A DNA stretch of 64,000 nucleotides, from the NCBI GenBank assembly GCA_910585665.1, contig CAJUFI010000017.1:7570-71569 (forward strand). The letters run 5' to 3'. Made by a program: the position numbers and the translations under genes. Below the pieces are notes generated by a model. The model ran no database searches. It saw nothing but the letters and a program-made list of their open reading frames with translations, and was not told the DNA's origin. Positions 1-8,689 of the stretch are shown one piece after another. Numbering within the stretch: position 1 is the first letter of the stretch; every line of letters begins with the position of its first letter. The stretch comes from an uncultured Acetatifactor sp. GTDB taxonomy: Bacteria; Bacillota; Clostridia; Lachnospirales; Lachnospiraceae.

Positions 1-1
1 C

Positions 2-82
2 AGGATCCGGATTCCGGACGAGATACAGAAAATAGCCGAACTGGTGGAGAGCAGAAAGCCACAGCATTTCGCCCCAAGCTGA
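2..82 (+). CDS. C-terminal tail of an ORF cut by the window edge
   Basis: Frame 2 is open from the window edge to a TGA at 80-82 and would give a 26-residue tail starting RIRIPDEIQKIAELVES. A PRRIRKTGL-like string occurs in the remnant 350 bp downstream, so the two may come from the same leucine-rich-repeat protein type. The length is too short to assign a family, and no start is visible. Confidence 0.3.
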   Translation, partial: RIRIPDEIQKIAELVESRKPQHFAPS

Positions 83-162
83 TAGAGCATATCGGCCGGG
101 GCGTTTTTTGCGCAAATTCATCAAATCTGATATTCAAAAAAATTCCACCGGTGCAGTTGCAA

Positions 163-185
163 AAATTTAAATTTCATTTAAATTT
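163..185. repeat. AT-rich perfect palindrome
   Basis: AAATTTAAAT and ATTTAAATTT are separated by 3 nt. It lies in the roughly 180-bp non-coding gap between the truncated first ORF and the LRR remnant. Just upstream, at about 135-158, is a sequence sharing AAAAAATTCCACC and GTGC-GTTGC with the repeat element near 62,750. No promoter is clear here. Confidence 0.4.
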
Positions 186-262
186 CTTTGTCCCCATTTC
201 TGTTATTCGTGCGAAGTAACTTATATACGCTAAAATCGTCCGCTTGCGCAGCGAAAGGAGAG

Positions 263-523
263 ATGAGAAAGCCTGGCCTATTTTGCGGGAAGGGGGCTTT
301 TTCCCCCGGATGTGAGAGCCTGTCAGGCATCACCATTCCTGTCGGCGCGAGCTATCTTGGAGAAAGCGTTTTTGAAGGCTGTCTGGCGCTGACGGGTATC
401 TGCTATGGCAGCGGCGAGCCGGGTTGGGGCGGGATACTGGAAATGCCGCGCAGGATCCGGAAGACAGGGTTGCAACACATTTCACAACTGATTTTCCCGG
501 ATGACATGGGGAAATGGTTATAA
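263..523 (+). pseudogene. BspA-type leucine-rich-repeat (LRR_5) remnant
   Basis: An ATG at 263 follows a good Shine-Dalgarno (AAAGGAG). The 86-residue product contains one LRR_5-like unit: GITIPVGASYLGESVFEGC followed by LALTGI. This is the pattern (ITIP..V..IG..AF.GC..L..I) of BspA/TpLRR surface proteins. There is no signal peptide, only one to one and a half repeats, and the C-terminus (RRIRKTGLQHISQ) resembles the partial ORF at the window start. Inferred to be a leftover of a larger repeat protein; it may or may not be translated. Confidence 0.45.
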
Positions 524-544
524 AAACAGAGAAGGAGGACAGAA

Positions 545-1495
545 ATGAAAGCATTCAAAAGTATTTTCCGATTGATTCTGGCGGGGGGCCTCTGCCTGGG
601 GCTCGCCGCCTGCGGGACAGAGGACACAGGCGGCGGCCGGGGAAGCGAATCGGGCCAGATGGAGGAAGGACAGGAGGACGGGCAGAAGGAAAGGGAAAGC
701 GCTCCGGAGAATCCGGCGGAGGGAGCGGAAGCGCCCGTGCCGTCAGAGCCCTATGTGCTGGTGCGGGAAGTGCATGACGACAATATGCCGCAGATTCTGT
801 ACGACTACAATGAGCGGGGCGACCTGACTCTGATTCAGGTGTTCTACGAGCGGGGAGAAGGACTGGTGCTGGAATATATCCAGGAATATGAGAACGAATA
901 TAAGGATGCCGGAGGACGGATTACCGTCAGAAACCAGAAAATGGTAGTGGACGGCGTCCCGGGGAGCCCTATGTGGGAGTATGAGGAGGAATATGACGCT
1001 CAAAACAGGCTGATTCGCAAGACCACGATAAAAGACGGCCAGTTCACGGAGGGAGAAGTGTTCTATGAATATGACGCGGAGGGCCGCCTGATCCGCAAAA
1101 GCGGGCAGGACACCGAGACGTCGGGAACGGAGCTGCCGGAAACCTACGAATATGACGCCGCGGGCAATATGATAAAGCAGACAGTCTGGAATGAGGACGG
1201 CACCATGGAAGGCTGGCGGGAATTCACCTATGACGAGGAAGGCAGACAGACCCAGCAGAAGAACTTCAGGCCGGACGGCACCCTGGACACGGAGATGTCG
1301 CAGTTCACCTGGGAATACGAGTACGATGCCCAGGGCCGTATCGCCGACGAAAAGCAGAAAGCGCCCAGCGGAGGCACCACAGCGCATAACACCTACGAGT
1401 ATGACGCCCAGGGAGGCCTGCGGAAGAAGACGGACGAAACCTACCATATCACATATGAATATCTTCCGCTGTCGGAGTACCTTCAGGGGCGATGA
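545..1495 (+). CDS. YD-repeat (RHS-like) surface lipoprotein
   Basis: The 316-residue protein begins with a lipoprotein signal peptide whose lipobox LAAC puts the lipidated cysteine at residue 23. A low-complexity Glu/Gly/Gln-rich spacer (about 25-65) follows. From about residue 75 to the end there are seven or so degenerate YD repeats (EYDAEGRLIRK, EYDAAGNMIKQ, TYDEEGRQTQQ, EYDAQGRIADE), the beta-strand repeat of RHS/teneurin proteins. It is far shorter than a toxin-bearing RHS protein and has no C-terminal toxin domain. It probably sits on the outer face of the membrane; substrate or ligand unknown. The start ATG has GAAGGAGG upstream. Confidence 0.75.
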   Translation: MKAFKSIFRLILAGGLCLGLAACGTEDTGGGRGSESGQMEEGQEDGQKERESAPENPAEGAEAPVPSEPYVLVREVHDDNMPQILYDYNERGDLTLIQVFYERGEGLVLEYIQEYENEYKDAGGRITVRNQKMVVDGVPGSPMWEYEEEYDAQNRLIRKTTIKDGQFTEGEVFYEYDAEGRLIRKSGQDTETSGTELPETYEYDAAGNMIKQTVWNEDGTMEGWREFTYDEEGRQTQQKNFRPDGTLDTEMSQFTWEYEYDAQGRIADEKQKAPSGGTTAHNTYEYDAQGGLRKKTDETYHITYEYLPLSEYLQGR

Positions 1496-1548
1496 GGCAG
1501 GACACGGCGCGGTTGGAACGGTGTTGCCGTTCTGACAAAATTTCCCTC

Positions 1549-1578
1549 TTTACAAACAAATGTTCGAAATGCTATTAT
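1549..1578 (+). promoter_or_regulatory. Putative sigma-A promoter for the 90-aa gene
   Basis: TTTACA (1549-1554) and TATTAT (1573-1578) are separated by 18 bp, about 36 bp before the TTG start at 1615. A short GAACGG/CCGTTC hairpin at about 1516-1532 may end the previous gene. Confidence 0.5.
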
Positions 1579-1614
1579 GGAGGTACAGGTAAGGACAGAG
1601 AGGGGGATTGAGGG

Positions 1615-1887
1615 TTGGAAAGCATGCTGTGCGTAGATATCCCAGTGCAGATGATTTCCTGTACGGATACGAATGGGAAGATTACGCCCATGAGATTCCG
1701 GTTCCGCGACAAGACCGGAGAGCTCATTACCGTTACGATAGATAAAGTGCTGTCGGAAGAACAGTACAAAAATAAAGTGGGAGCAAGCTTCTCCTGCACC
1801 GCCGTGGTCTGCGGCGCCAGAAAGACATTTACCCTTTGGTACAACTATTACGCCCATGAGTGGCACCTTTCCCGTCTGCGGGTCTGA
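1615..1887 (+). CDS. Small uncharacterised protein, 90 aa
   Basis: Starts at TTG 1615 or ATG 1624; the AGAGGGGG run upstream fits the TTG better. The product has no signal peptide or membrane segment. Its pattern (ISCTDTNGKITPMRFRF, ITVTIDKVLSEEQY, FSCTAVVCGARKTFTLWY) suggests a small all-beta fold. Similar short proteins occur as hypothetical genes in Lachnospiraceae, but I cannot name a family. It appears monocistronic, with its own promoter and an XRE gene with a separate promoter downstream. Function unknown. Confidence 0.6.
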   Translation: MESMLCVDIPVQMISCTDTNGKITPMRFRFRDKTGELITVTIDKVLSEEQYKNKVGASFSCTAVVCGARKTFTLWYNYYAHEWHLSRLRV

Positions 1888-1920
1888 CGGCTGCGAAACT
1901 GTTGGTTGATAAAAAGGAAT

Positions 1921-1958
1921 GTTTATCCTTTGACGCTGGAAAGGGCGTAGGATAAACT
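1921..1958 (+). promoter_or_regulatory. Promoter with inverted-repeat operator upstream of the XRE gene
   Basis: TTGACG (1930-1935) and TAAACT (1953-1958) are 17 bp apart. A 9-bp inverted repeat GTTTATCCT (1921-1929) / AGGATAAAC (1949-1957) abuts the -35 and covers the -10. This is the layout expected for autorepression by the downstream HTH protein, which is an inference. Confidence 0.5.
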
Positions 1959-2027
1959 ATACCTATGAAGTACACATTCGGTTTCAGGCGCCCGGGAAGA
2001 CTCCCGCCGCGCCGGAAAGGGGGTCAT

Positions 2028-2963
2028 ATGGATTCGGTACAGTATCAACAGGTTGCAATCGGGAAGAGGATTTCTTCTCTGCGCATGGCGAAGGGAATGA
2101 CACAGGAGCAGCTGGCATCAGTGCTGAACGTCAGTACGGCGGCGGTCTCCAAATGGGAGAGGGAGCTGGCCACTCCCAGCATCGAGCTGCTGTGGGCGCT
2201 GGCGGATTTTTTCGACTGCAGCATCGATGAGCTGGTGGGGAGAAAGTCTGCACAGATAGAAGCCATGGGCGTGTACGACTCGGAAAAGCTCCGTCTGGCC
2301 GAGATAGGGGAGGACCTGCTCAAATGCAGCGAAATCAGCAGAAAGGAAGGTTTGATCGCCATGGAGGCCGCAGTCCCCGGGCTGAAAGGAAAGAGCGCTT
2401 TTCTGGCATTCGCGGTTCCCTATATCATGTATTGCTTCATGAAACAGGAGGGAGTGGAGCAGGCTTTCAGCTTTTTGGAAAACTATGTGGGGACCCTGCC
2501 CAAGGAGGAGCAAAGAGAAGGGCATATGATAGCGGCAGCACTGAAAATGATTTTTGAGGGAGAGAATCCGGTTATTCTGCAGGAACTGATTGCGTCCTAC
2601 ATTGGTCTGGAGTATTGGAAGAAGAAAGGACATATGGCACAGATTTTGAGAAATACCAGACAGGAGATAATCGACAGCCACAAAGATAAGGAACTCTATT
2701 CGGAAGCCACCGGGCTGATAGAGGCGACGGCAGACCTGGGGGATTTCGAGATACAGACAATGCTGCGGAATATGGACAATGACACCTTGACCGCCGCGCT
2801 GGCGGGCGCGTCCGGCAAAGTAGCGGTGCGCTTCCTGTCGAACCTGGCCGACAGGATCCTATGCTGTATCCATGAGGATATAGAACACTGGAGCGGTACA
2901 GAAGAGGAAATCCTGGCCGCCCAGCGGAAGGTGCTGGAGATTGGCGCTTTCCTTTTGCCTTAG
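2028..2963 (+). CDS. XRE-family transcriptional regulator
   Basis: The ATG at 2028 is preceded by GGAAAGGGGG and puts the protein start directly before the HTH; an upstream in-frame ATG (1965) lacks a ribosome site. Of 311 residues, about 8-62 form an HTH_3 domain (GKRISSLRMAKGMTQEQLA, then LNVSTAAVSKWERE). The remainder is alpha-helical and unassigned, possibly a sensory or dimerisation region. An inverted repeat over its promoter suggests autoregulation. The stop codon TAG is made by the first bases of a TA-flanked repeat element (2961-3065); without the element the next bases would give TAA at the same place, so the protein length is unchanged. Confidence 0.75.
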   Translation: MDSVQYQQVAIGKRISSLRMAKGMTQEQLASVLNVSTAAVSKWERELATPSIELLWALADFFDCSIDELVGRKSAQIEAMGVYDSEKLRLAEIGEDLLKCSEISRKEGLIAMEAAVPGLKGKSAFLAFAVPYIMYCFMKQEGVEQAFSFLENYVGTLPKEEQREGHMIAAALKMIFEGENPVILQELIASYIGLEYWKKKGHMAQILRNTRQEIIDSHKDKELYSEATGLIEATADLGDFEIQTMLRNMDNDTLTAALAGASGKVAVRFLSNLADRILCCIHEDIEHWSGTEEEILAAQRKVLEIGAFLLP

Positions 2964-3065
2964 GAATTGTCGGAAAATAACTGCTGCAATTGCTTCAGGC
3001 AAAAGCCCGGAAATACAATAAAAATTGCCATAAACTTGCAGCAGTTATTTGTAGACACTTCCTTA
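2961..3065 (+). mobile_element. 105-bp TA-flanked palindromic element, copy A (MITE-like)
   Basis: Begins TAGGAATTGTCGGAAAATAA and ends TTGTAGACACTTCCTTA. The two ends form an imperfect inverted repeat of nearly 30 bp with TA at both borders. It has the same length and layout as copies at 53534 and 62584, and shares ends with those at 14170 and 52319. No coding capacity. It sits in the stop codon of the XRE gene. Confidence 0.8.
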
Positions 3066-3210
3066 ATAAATGCTATGGCGGACAGTGGGGCAGGGGAGCC
3101 AGTAATCAAGGGTTTTTCCATAAAATGTAAAAAGCGGCTTGCTAGTATGGAAGAAAAATGTTAGCATATGAGGTAGAAGAAAGAAATGACGATGGAAAGG
3201 AATTGGCAGA

Positions 3211-5961
3211 ATGAAGACAGTAGTGCATATTATTTCCCATTCTCACTGGGACAGAGAATGGTATATGGCGTTTGAACAGCATAGGATGAAACTGGTGGAT
3301 TTGATTGACCAGTCAATGGACTTGTTCGAAAAGGATGCTTCGTATAAAAGCTTCCACCTGGACGGGCAGACCATCGTCATGGACGACTACCTGGAGATTA
3401 AGCCCCAGAACCGGGAAAGGCTGAAAAAGCATGTTAGAGAGGGAAGGTTTTCCGCAGGTCCCTGGTATATCTTGCAGGATGAATTCCTGACCAGCGGCGA
3501 GGCGAATGTGCGCAACCTCCTGGTGGGCAGGGCGGAGGCGCTGGAATACGGCGGCTACTGTCCGGTGGGCTATTTCCCTGATGCCTTCGGCAACGCGGGA
3601 CAGATGCCCCAGCTGCTGAAGCAGGCGGGGATGAAGGCAATCGTGTTCGGACGGGGCGTCAAGCCCATAGGGTTCAACAACGAGGTCCAGGGCGGCGAGT
3701 ACGAGTCCGTGTATTCGGAAATGATGTGGGAGTCCCCGGACGGCAGCGCTCTCCCCGGCATCCTCTTCGCCAACTGGTACAGCAACGGCATGGAAATCCC
3801 GGTGGAGGAGGAAGCGGCGAAGGCCTTCTGGGACCAAAAGCTGGCCAGCGCCCGGCAGTTCGCCGGAACCCGCCACCTGCTGTTCATGAACGGCTGCGAC
3901 CACCAGCCGGTGCAGAAAGACCTGGGGGCGGCGCTGGAGACGGCCAGGAGGCTCTATCCCGAGATAGAGTTCGTCCACTCTGATTTCGACACCTATGTGG
4001 AGGCGGTCAGCGCGGAGCTGAAAGACGTGTCCACGGTCCGGGGCGAGCTGACCAGCCAGGAGACGGACGGCCGCTACACTTTGGTCAACACCACCTCCTC
4101 CCACATCCCGCTGAAGCAGATGAACCGGGTCTGCGAGACGGCGCTGGAGAAAGAGGCGGAGCCCATGTCGGCGCTGGCGTACCTCTGCGGGAAGGAGTAC
4201 CCGGAAGACCTTCTGCGCTACAGCTGGAAGACGCTGATGCAGAACCATCCCCATGATAGCATCTGCGGCTGCAGCGTGGACGCCGTGAACGCGGAGATCA
4301 AGATTCGCTTTGACAAGAGCCGCCAGGTGGCGAAGGAGCTGTTCGCGGACGCCTGCGGCTGGGTGGCGGACCGGATTGACACAAAGGCCATGACCTGGCC
4401 CCTTGTGGTGTTCAATATGACCGGCTGGAACCGCAGCGGCGTGGTGGAGGCAGTGGTGGATTTCCAGAGAGCCTACGGCGGATTCCTGGTCGGGCGCTAT
4501 GGCGAGATGGAGCGGCTGGAGCTTCCGGAACTGGTGCTGAAGGATGCGGCTGGACAGGCCCTGGCCGCCAGGATAGAGGATCTGGGCGTGGGCTTCGGCT
4601 ACGAGCTCCCGGACGACAGATTCCGCCAGCCCTATATGGCGAGACAGCTGAAAGTGACCTTTGAGGCCCAGGATGTCCCGGCCTTCGGGTATTGCGCCTA
4701 TTCTCTGGAAAAAGCGGAGACAGCCGCGGAAAAAACCCGGTCCCTGACTCCGGCCCAGGGGGTGATGGAGAACGGCTTCCTCCGGGTGGAGATCCACCAG
4801 GACGGCAGCTATTCCGTGACAGAGAAGGAAAGCGGGAAATGCTATTCCCACATCGGATACTACCAGGAGTGCGGAGATGTCGGAAACGAGTACATTTTCG
4901 TACAGGATTCCGCCAAGAAGGAATTCACCACCCGGGGAATGGCGGCGCAGATTGAACTGACGGAGGATGAGGCGTACCGCTGCACCTATCGGATCACCCA
5001 TAAGCTCATGGTGCCCGTCGGCGCGGACGAACTGCTGGAGCGGGAGCAGCGCCAGTGCGTGGATCTCTACCACAGGAAAGCGGGGCGGAGCGGGGAGCTT
5101 GTGGAGCTTACCCTCATCACGCTTCTGAAGCTGGAGCGGGGCGCAAAGGGGCTGAAAGTGGAGACCACCATCCACAATACGGCCAGGGACCACCGAATTC
5201 GGGTGATGGTTCCCACCGGATTGCGCACGGACACCCATTTCGCGGATTCCACCTTTGAGGTGGTGGAGCGCCCCAACCGCCACAGTGAGACATGGCAGAA
5301 CCCCAGCGGCTGCGAGCACCAGCAGAATTTCGTGGCTATGCACGAGGAGAAGGACGGTATCCTGGTGGCCAACTTCGGCCTGTACGAATACGAAGTGCTG
5401 CCCGACAGGGACAACACCATAGCCGTGACGCTGCTGCGCTGCACAGGAGAGATGGGCGACTGGGGTGATTTCCCCACGCCTGCGGCCCAGCTTCCCGGCG
5501 TCCATACGGTGGCGTACGAGATTCTTCCTTATAAGAAAGAAGAGGCAGCGGACGCCTTTGCGGAGGGCCATCTCTTCCAGACAGAACTGGCGGCGGTGAG
5601 CCTGGCGTCCAGGCGCGGCTACCTGAAGAATCCGGCGGCATACGTGGGAGAAAAGACGCTGCCGACCAGGGCAGGCTTCTTCACCTGGAGCGGCAAAGGC
5701 CTGAACCTGACAGGATTCAAGAAAAAGGACGGCGGCAGCCACATCATCGTCCGCTTCGTGAATGAGACCGGGGAGCCGACGGAGCTGACGATAGACCGTC
5801 AGGAATGGTTCGGCGAAATGTACCATAGCAATGTGGTCGAGGAGAACCTGGGGACAGTGGCCCTGGGAGAGGATTCCCGCTACCGCGTGACCGTGAAGCC
5901 CTTCGAAATCTACACGGTAGGCATCGTGCCCCGCTTGCAGGGCGGAGCCGGAGACGTGTGA
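3211..5961 (+). CDS. Alpha-mannosidase, glycoside hydrolase family 38
   Basis: A 916-residue protein of the expected length for bacterial GH38 enzymes (MngB/mannosylglycerate hydrolase type). The N-terminal signature HSHWDREW supplies zinc ligands His12 and Asp14. PDAFGNAGQMPQ contains the predicted nucleophile Asp124, and HPHDSICGCS near residue 348 provides the remaining zinc-ligand region. Central and C-terminal beta domains (about 400-900) follow the family layout. There is no signal peptide, so it probably acts in the cytoplasm on imported mannosides or modified mannosides; the exact substrate cannot be told. No transporter lies next to it. A strong terminator follows, so it is transcribed alone or after the XRE gene. 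Confidence 0.9.
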   Translation: MKTVVHIISHSHWDREWYMAFEQHRMKLVDLIDQSMDLFEKDASYKSFHLDGQTIVMDDYLEIKPQNRERLKKHVREGRFSAGPWYILQDEFLTSGEANVRNLLVGRAEALEYGGYCPVGYFPDAFGNAGQMPQLLKQAGMKAIVFGRGVKPIGFNNEVQGGEYESVYSEMMWESPDGSALPGILFANWYSNGMEIPVEEEAAKAFWDQKLASARQFAGTRHLLFMNGCDHQPVQKDLGAALETARRLYPEIEFVHSDFDTYVEAVSAELKDVSTVRGELTSQETDGRYTLVNTTSSHIPLKQMNRVCETALEKEAEPMSALAYLCGKEYPEDLLRYSWKTLMQNHPHDSICGCSVDAVNAEIKIRFDKSRQVAKELFADACGWVADRIDTKAMTWPLVVFNMTGWNRSGVVEAVVDFQRAYGGFLVGRYGEMERLELPELVLKDAAGQALAARIEDLGVGFGYELPDDRFRQPYMARQLKVTFEAQDVPAFGYCAYSLEKAETAAEKTRSLTPAQGVMENGFLRVEIHQDGSYSVTEKESGKCYSHIGYYQECGDVGNEYIFVQDSAKKEFTTRGMAAQIELTEDEAYRCTYRITHKLMVPVGADELLEREQRQCVDLYHRKAGRSGELVELTLITLLKLERGAKGLKVETTIHNTARDHRIRVMVPTGLRTDTHFADSTFEVVERPNRHSETWQNPSGCEHQQNFVAMHEEKDGILVANFGLYEYEVLPDRDNTIAVTLLRCTGEMGDWGDFPTPAAQLPGVHTVAYEILPYKKEEAADAFAEGHLFQTELAAVSLASRRGYLKNPAAYVGEKTLPTRAGFFTWSGKGLNLTGFKKKDGGSHIIVRFVNETGEPTELTIDRQEWFGEMYHSNVVEENLGTVALGEDSRYRVTVKPFEIYTVGIVPRLQGGAGDV

Positions 5962-5972
5962 CGAATGACGAG

Positions 5973-6007
5973 ACCGATGGATGCCGCCTTGGCGCCCATC
6001 GGTTTTT
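5973..6007 (+). terminator. Rho-independent terminator after the mannosidase
   Basis: ACCGATGG and CCATCGGT form the stem, followed by TTTTT. Confidence 0.75.
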
Positions 6008-6086
6008 CGCTTGTTTCCCAAGCGAATTTGTGATAGAATAGGGCTAAGGATTGATAGGATACATTGCGGAAACCTTGGGAGGCTAA

Positions 6087-8675
6087 TTGGGAACGGCGAT
6101 GAGAGAGAAACAGAGCACAAGAAAGATAGATAAAGGGGGTTCCCTGCTGCTTTCTATTATTTTGGTGTTTTGCGTTTTGGGGGCGGTGGTGTTTTCCGTG
6201 TCCAGGAAAATTTCCGTGGAGATGTCCGACGCGGCGATTCAGAATCTCACGGAGAGCCTGAACCTGATTAAGAGCACGATAGAGGCGATTCAGAACAAAG
6301 ACGCGGAATTCCAGAAGCTGATGGCCCAGGAAATCGCGCTGGCGGAAGACCCGGAGGAGGATTTGCGCGCCTATGGCGGCAGCCAGACGATGGTCAAGAT
6401 TTCTCTGATATCTGCGGGAGAGACGGAAGGAATCTCTGATGACGGCGAGGCGTTCACGGAAGAGGGACTGGATTTCACAGGCCGGGAAAGGGAGAACGGC
6501 GTGACGGTCTCCCAGTCTTACGTGAACTATATGGGCACATGGGCATATACTATGAAGTGTCCGGTGGAAAGGGACGGGGAGGAGGTAGCCACGCTCTATG
6601 TGGAATATACGTATGATTCCCTGGACAGATTCCTCCCGGACGGATTCTACAATAAGAAAGCCAAGCTGTACATCATGGACGCGAAGACCGAGCGCCTTGT
6701 GCTGAAGCCCAAGGGAATGGGAGAGCGGGACGCCGGGCATCTGAACCTGAAGGATTTCTACCGGGCGAACCAGATCCAGGAGGAGAGCCTGCTGGCAGAG
6801 GTGGACACATGCCTGGCAGAGGGCCGGAACATCATGTTCTACCATGACATCCGGGGCGAAAGGGCGCTGAACTATATGTGGTCCGTGAACGGCGGGACCA
6901 TTTACCTGATCGGCTATGTGCCCATCGAGGCAATCCAGCAGGAAGGGGCTACCGTCAACCAGAATATTCTGATTGTGGTTGCCGTGATGCTGATTGCCTT
7001 TTTCCTGTGCTGCATCCTTTATTATTTCAACCAGAGGCAGCAGATTAAAATCCGAAAAGAGCGGGAGGCAGAGCGGGAGGTCCACAACCGGCAGCTGGCG
7101 GAGGCGCTCCAGGCCGCCCAGGCCGCCAGCAATTCCAAGACTACGTTCCTGTCGAACATGTCCCATGACATCCGGACCCCGATGAACGCGGTGCTGGGAT
7201 TTGCCACCCTGCTGGAGCGGGACGCGGAGAACCCGGACAAGGTGCGGGAGTACACGAAGAAGATCATGGCTTCCGGGCATCATCTGCTGAGCCTGATCAA
7301 CGATATCCTGGACGTCTCCAAGATTGAGAGCGGCAAAGTGGTGCTCTCGGTGGAGGAGTTCACCCTGAACGACCTGGTGTCATCCGTGGATGCGATCATC
7401 CGCCCCATGGCGAAAGCCAGGGAACAGAAGTTCAGCGTGACAGTGACCGGCGTGAAGCATGAATACCTTATGGGGGACGAGACGCGGGTGAACCAGATTC
7501 TGATCAACCTCCTGTCCAACGCGGTGAAATATACACAGACCGGCGGGAACATCTGGTTCCGGATCATCGGCCTGGGACAGCGCTCCAGCCAGTTCGAGCA
7601 TATCAGGATGGAAGTGGAAGACAATGGATACGGCATGACGCCGGAATACCTGAAGACGATCTTCGATGCCTTCACCAGAGCGGAGAACAGTACTACCAAC
7701 AAAGTCCAGGGAACCGGCTTAGGGATGGCAATCACGAAAAACATCGTGGAGCTCATGGGGGGCACCATAGAGGTCTCCAGCGAAGTGGACAGGGGAAGCC
7801 TTTTCCGGGTGGAACTGGAATTCCGGATACCTGAGAGGCAGGCGGACAGACAGTTCTGGAAAGAGAGCGGGATCTCCGGAATGCTGGTGGTGGACGGCGG
7901 GCCAAGCGGCGAGAACATACAGGCCCTGATGCGGGATATGGAAGTGGCCGCTGACAGGGCCCGGAGCGTCCGGGAGGCAATGGAGCTGGTGCGCTCCGGG
8001 GCGGAAGGCCAGAGATATCAGCTGGTCTTGCTGGACTGGGAGATACCGGATTTGGATGCCGACCGGGCCGCAGAGGGCATCCGGACGCTTTTGCCCCAGG
8101 CCCTGATTGTGTTCCTGACGGAATCTGAGGAAGAGGACATCCAGATACCCCGGACGGAAAAGACGGGCATGATTCCGAAGCCCTTTTTCGTCTCCGCCCT
8201 GAAAGAAAAGGTGGCGCAGATGCAGGGCGGAGGGAAGGCGCAGGGCAGCGCCGAAGAGGAGGAGAGCGGTCTGGAAGGCCTGAATTTCCTGGCGGTGGAG
8301 GACAACGAGATCAACGCGGAGATCCTGCGGGAGATCCTGGCCATGGAAGGCGCCTCCTACGAGCTGGTGGAAAACGGGCAGCAGGCCGTGGAGCGTTTCC
8401 TGGCTTCCGCCGAGGGCGAGTTCGACGCGATTCTGATGGACGTGCAGATGCCGGTGATGAACGGCTACGATGCCACAAGGGCGATTCGGGCGCTGGAGCG
8501 CGGGGACGCAGGACAGATACCGATTATAGCCATGACGGCCAACGCGTTCGTCGAGGACGAGAAGGAGGCGCTGAACGCCGGCATGAACGTCCATCTGGCG
8601 AAGCCTGTGGACGTGGAATTGTTAAGGCAGATCCTCAAGGAATATGTGAAAAAAGAAAGTCGTACCGGGAAATAG
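6087..8675 (+). CDS. Membrane-bound hybrid sensor histidine kinase with two receiver domains
   Basis: 862 residues from TTG 6087 (GGGAGG 5 nt upstream; an ATG at 6099 is possible). One membrane helix at about 18-40, an extracytoplasmic sensor of about 250 residues, and a second helix at about 292-314. Next comes HisKA with phospho-acceptor His360 in MSHDIRTPMNAVLGF, then the ATPase domain (NQILINLLSNAVKYT, DNGYGM, GTGLGMAI). The first receiver (about 595-710) keeps the LLDWEIP aspartate and the PKPFF lysine but has VVDGGPSG where the acidic pair should be, so it is probably impaired. The second (about 730-855) has AVEDNEINAEI and Asp785 in LMDVQMPVMNG and looks functional. There is no HPt or DNA-binding output. 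The gene lies 14 bp before a solute-binding lipoprotein, a likely sensing partner. Confidence 0.9.
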   Translation: MGTAMREKQSTRKIDKGGSLLLSIILVFCVLGAVVFSVSRKISVEMSDAAIQNLTESLNLIKSTIEAIQNKDAEFQKLMAQEIALAEDPEEDLRAYGGSQTMVKISLISAGETEGISDDGEAFTEEGLDFTGRERENGVTVSQSYVNYMGTWAYTMKCPVERDGEEVATLYVEYTYDSLDRFLPDGFYNKKAKLYIMDAKTERLVLKPKGMGERDAGHLNLKDFYRANQIQEESLLAEVDTCLAEGRNIMFYHDIRGERALNYMWSVNGGTIYLIGYVPIEAIQQEGATVNQNILIVVAVMLIAFFLCCILYYFNQRQQIKIRKEREAEREVHNRQLAEALQAAQAASNSKTTFLSNMSHDIRTPMNAVLGFATLLERDAENPDKVREYTKKIMASGHHLLSLINDILDVSKIESGKVVLSVEEFTLNDLVSSVDAIIRPMAKAREQKFSVTVTGVKHEYLMGDETRVNQILINLLSNAVKYTQTGGNIWFRIIGLGQRSSQFEHIRMEVEDNGYGMTPEYLKTIFDAFTRAENSTTNKVQGTGLGMAITKNIVELMGGTIEVSSEVDRGSLFRVELEFRIPERQADRQFWKESGISGMLVVDGGPSGENIQALMRDMEVAADRARSVREAMELVRSGAEGQRYQLVLLDWEIPDLDADRAAEGIRTLLPQALIVFLTESEEEDIQIPRTEKTGMIPKPFFVSALKEKVAQMQGGGKAQGSAEEEESGLEGLNFLAVEDNEINAEILREILAMEGASYELVENGQQAVERFLASAEGEFDAILMDVQMPVMNGYDATRAIRALERGDAGQIPIIAMTANAFVEDEKEALNAGMNVHLAKPVDVELLRQILKEYVKKESRTGK

Positions 8676-8689
8676 AGGAGGACGGGAGA

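Noticed and set aside
2967..3164. 65-codon ORF after the XRE gene
   Set aside because: It mostly translates the palindromic element (copy A) and has no ribosome site.
3313..6120. 935-codon minus-strand ORF opposite the mannosidase
   Set aside because: A GC-rich antisense shadow; the plus strand has an unmistakable GH38 protein.
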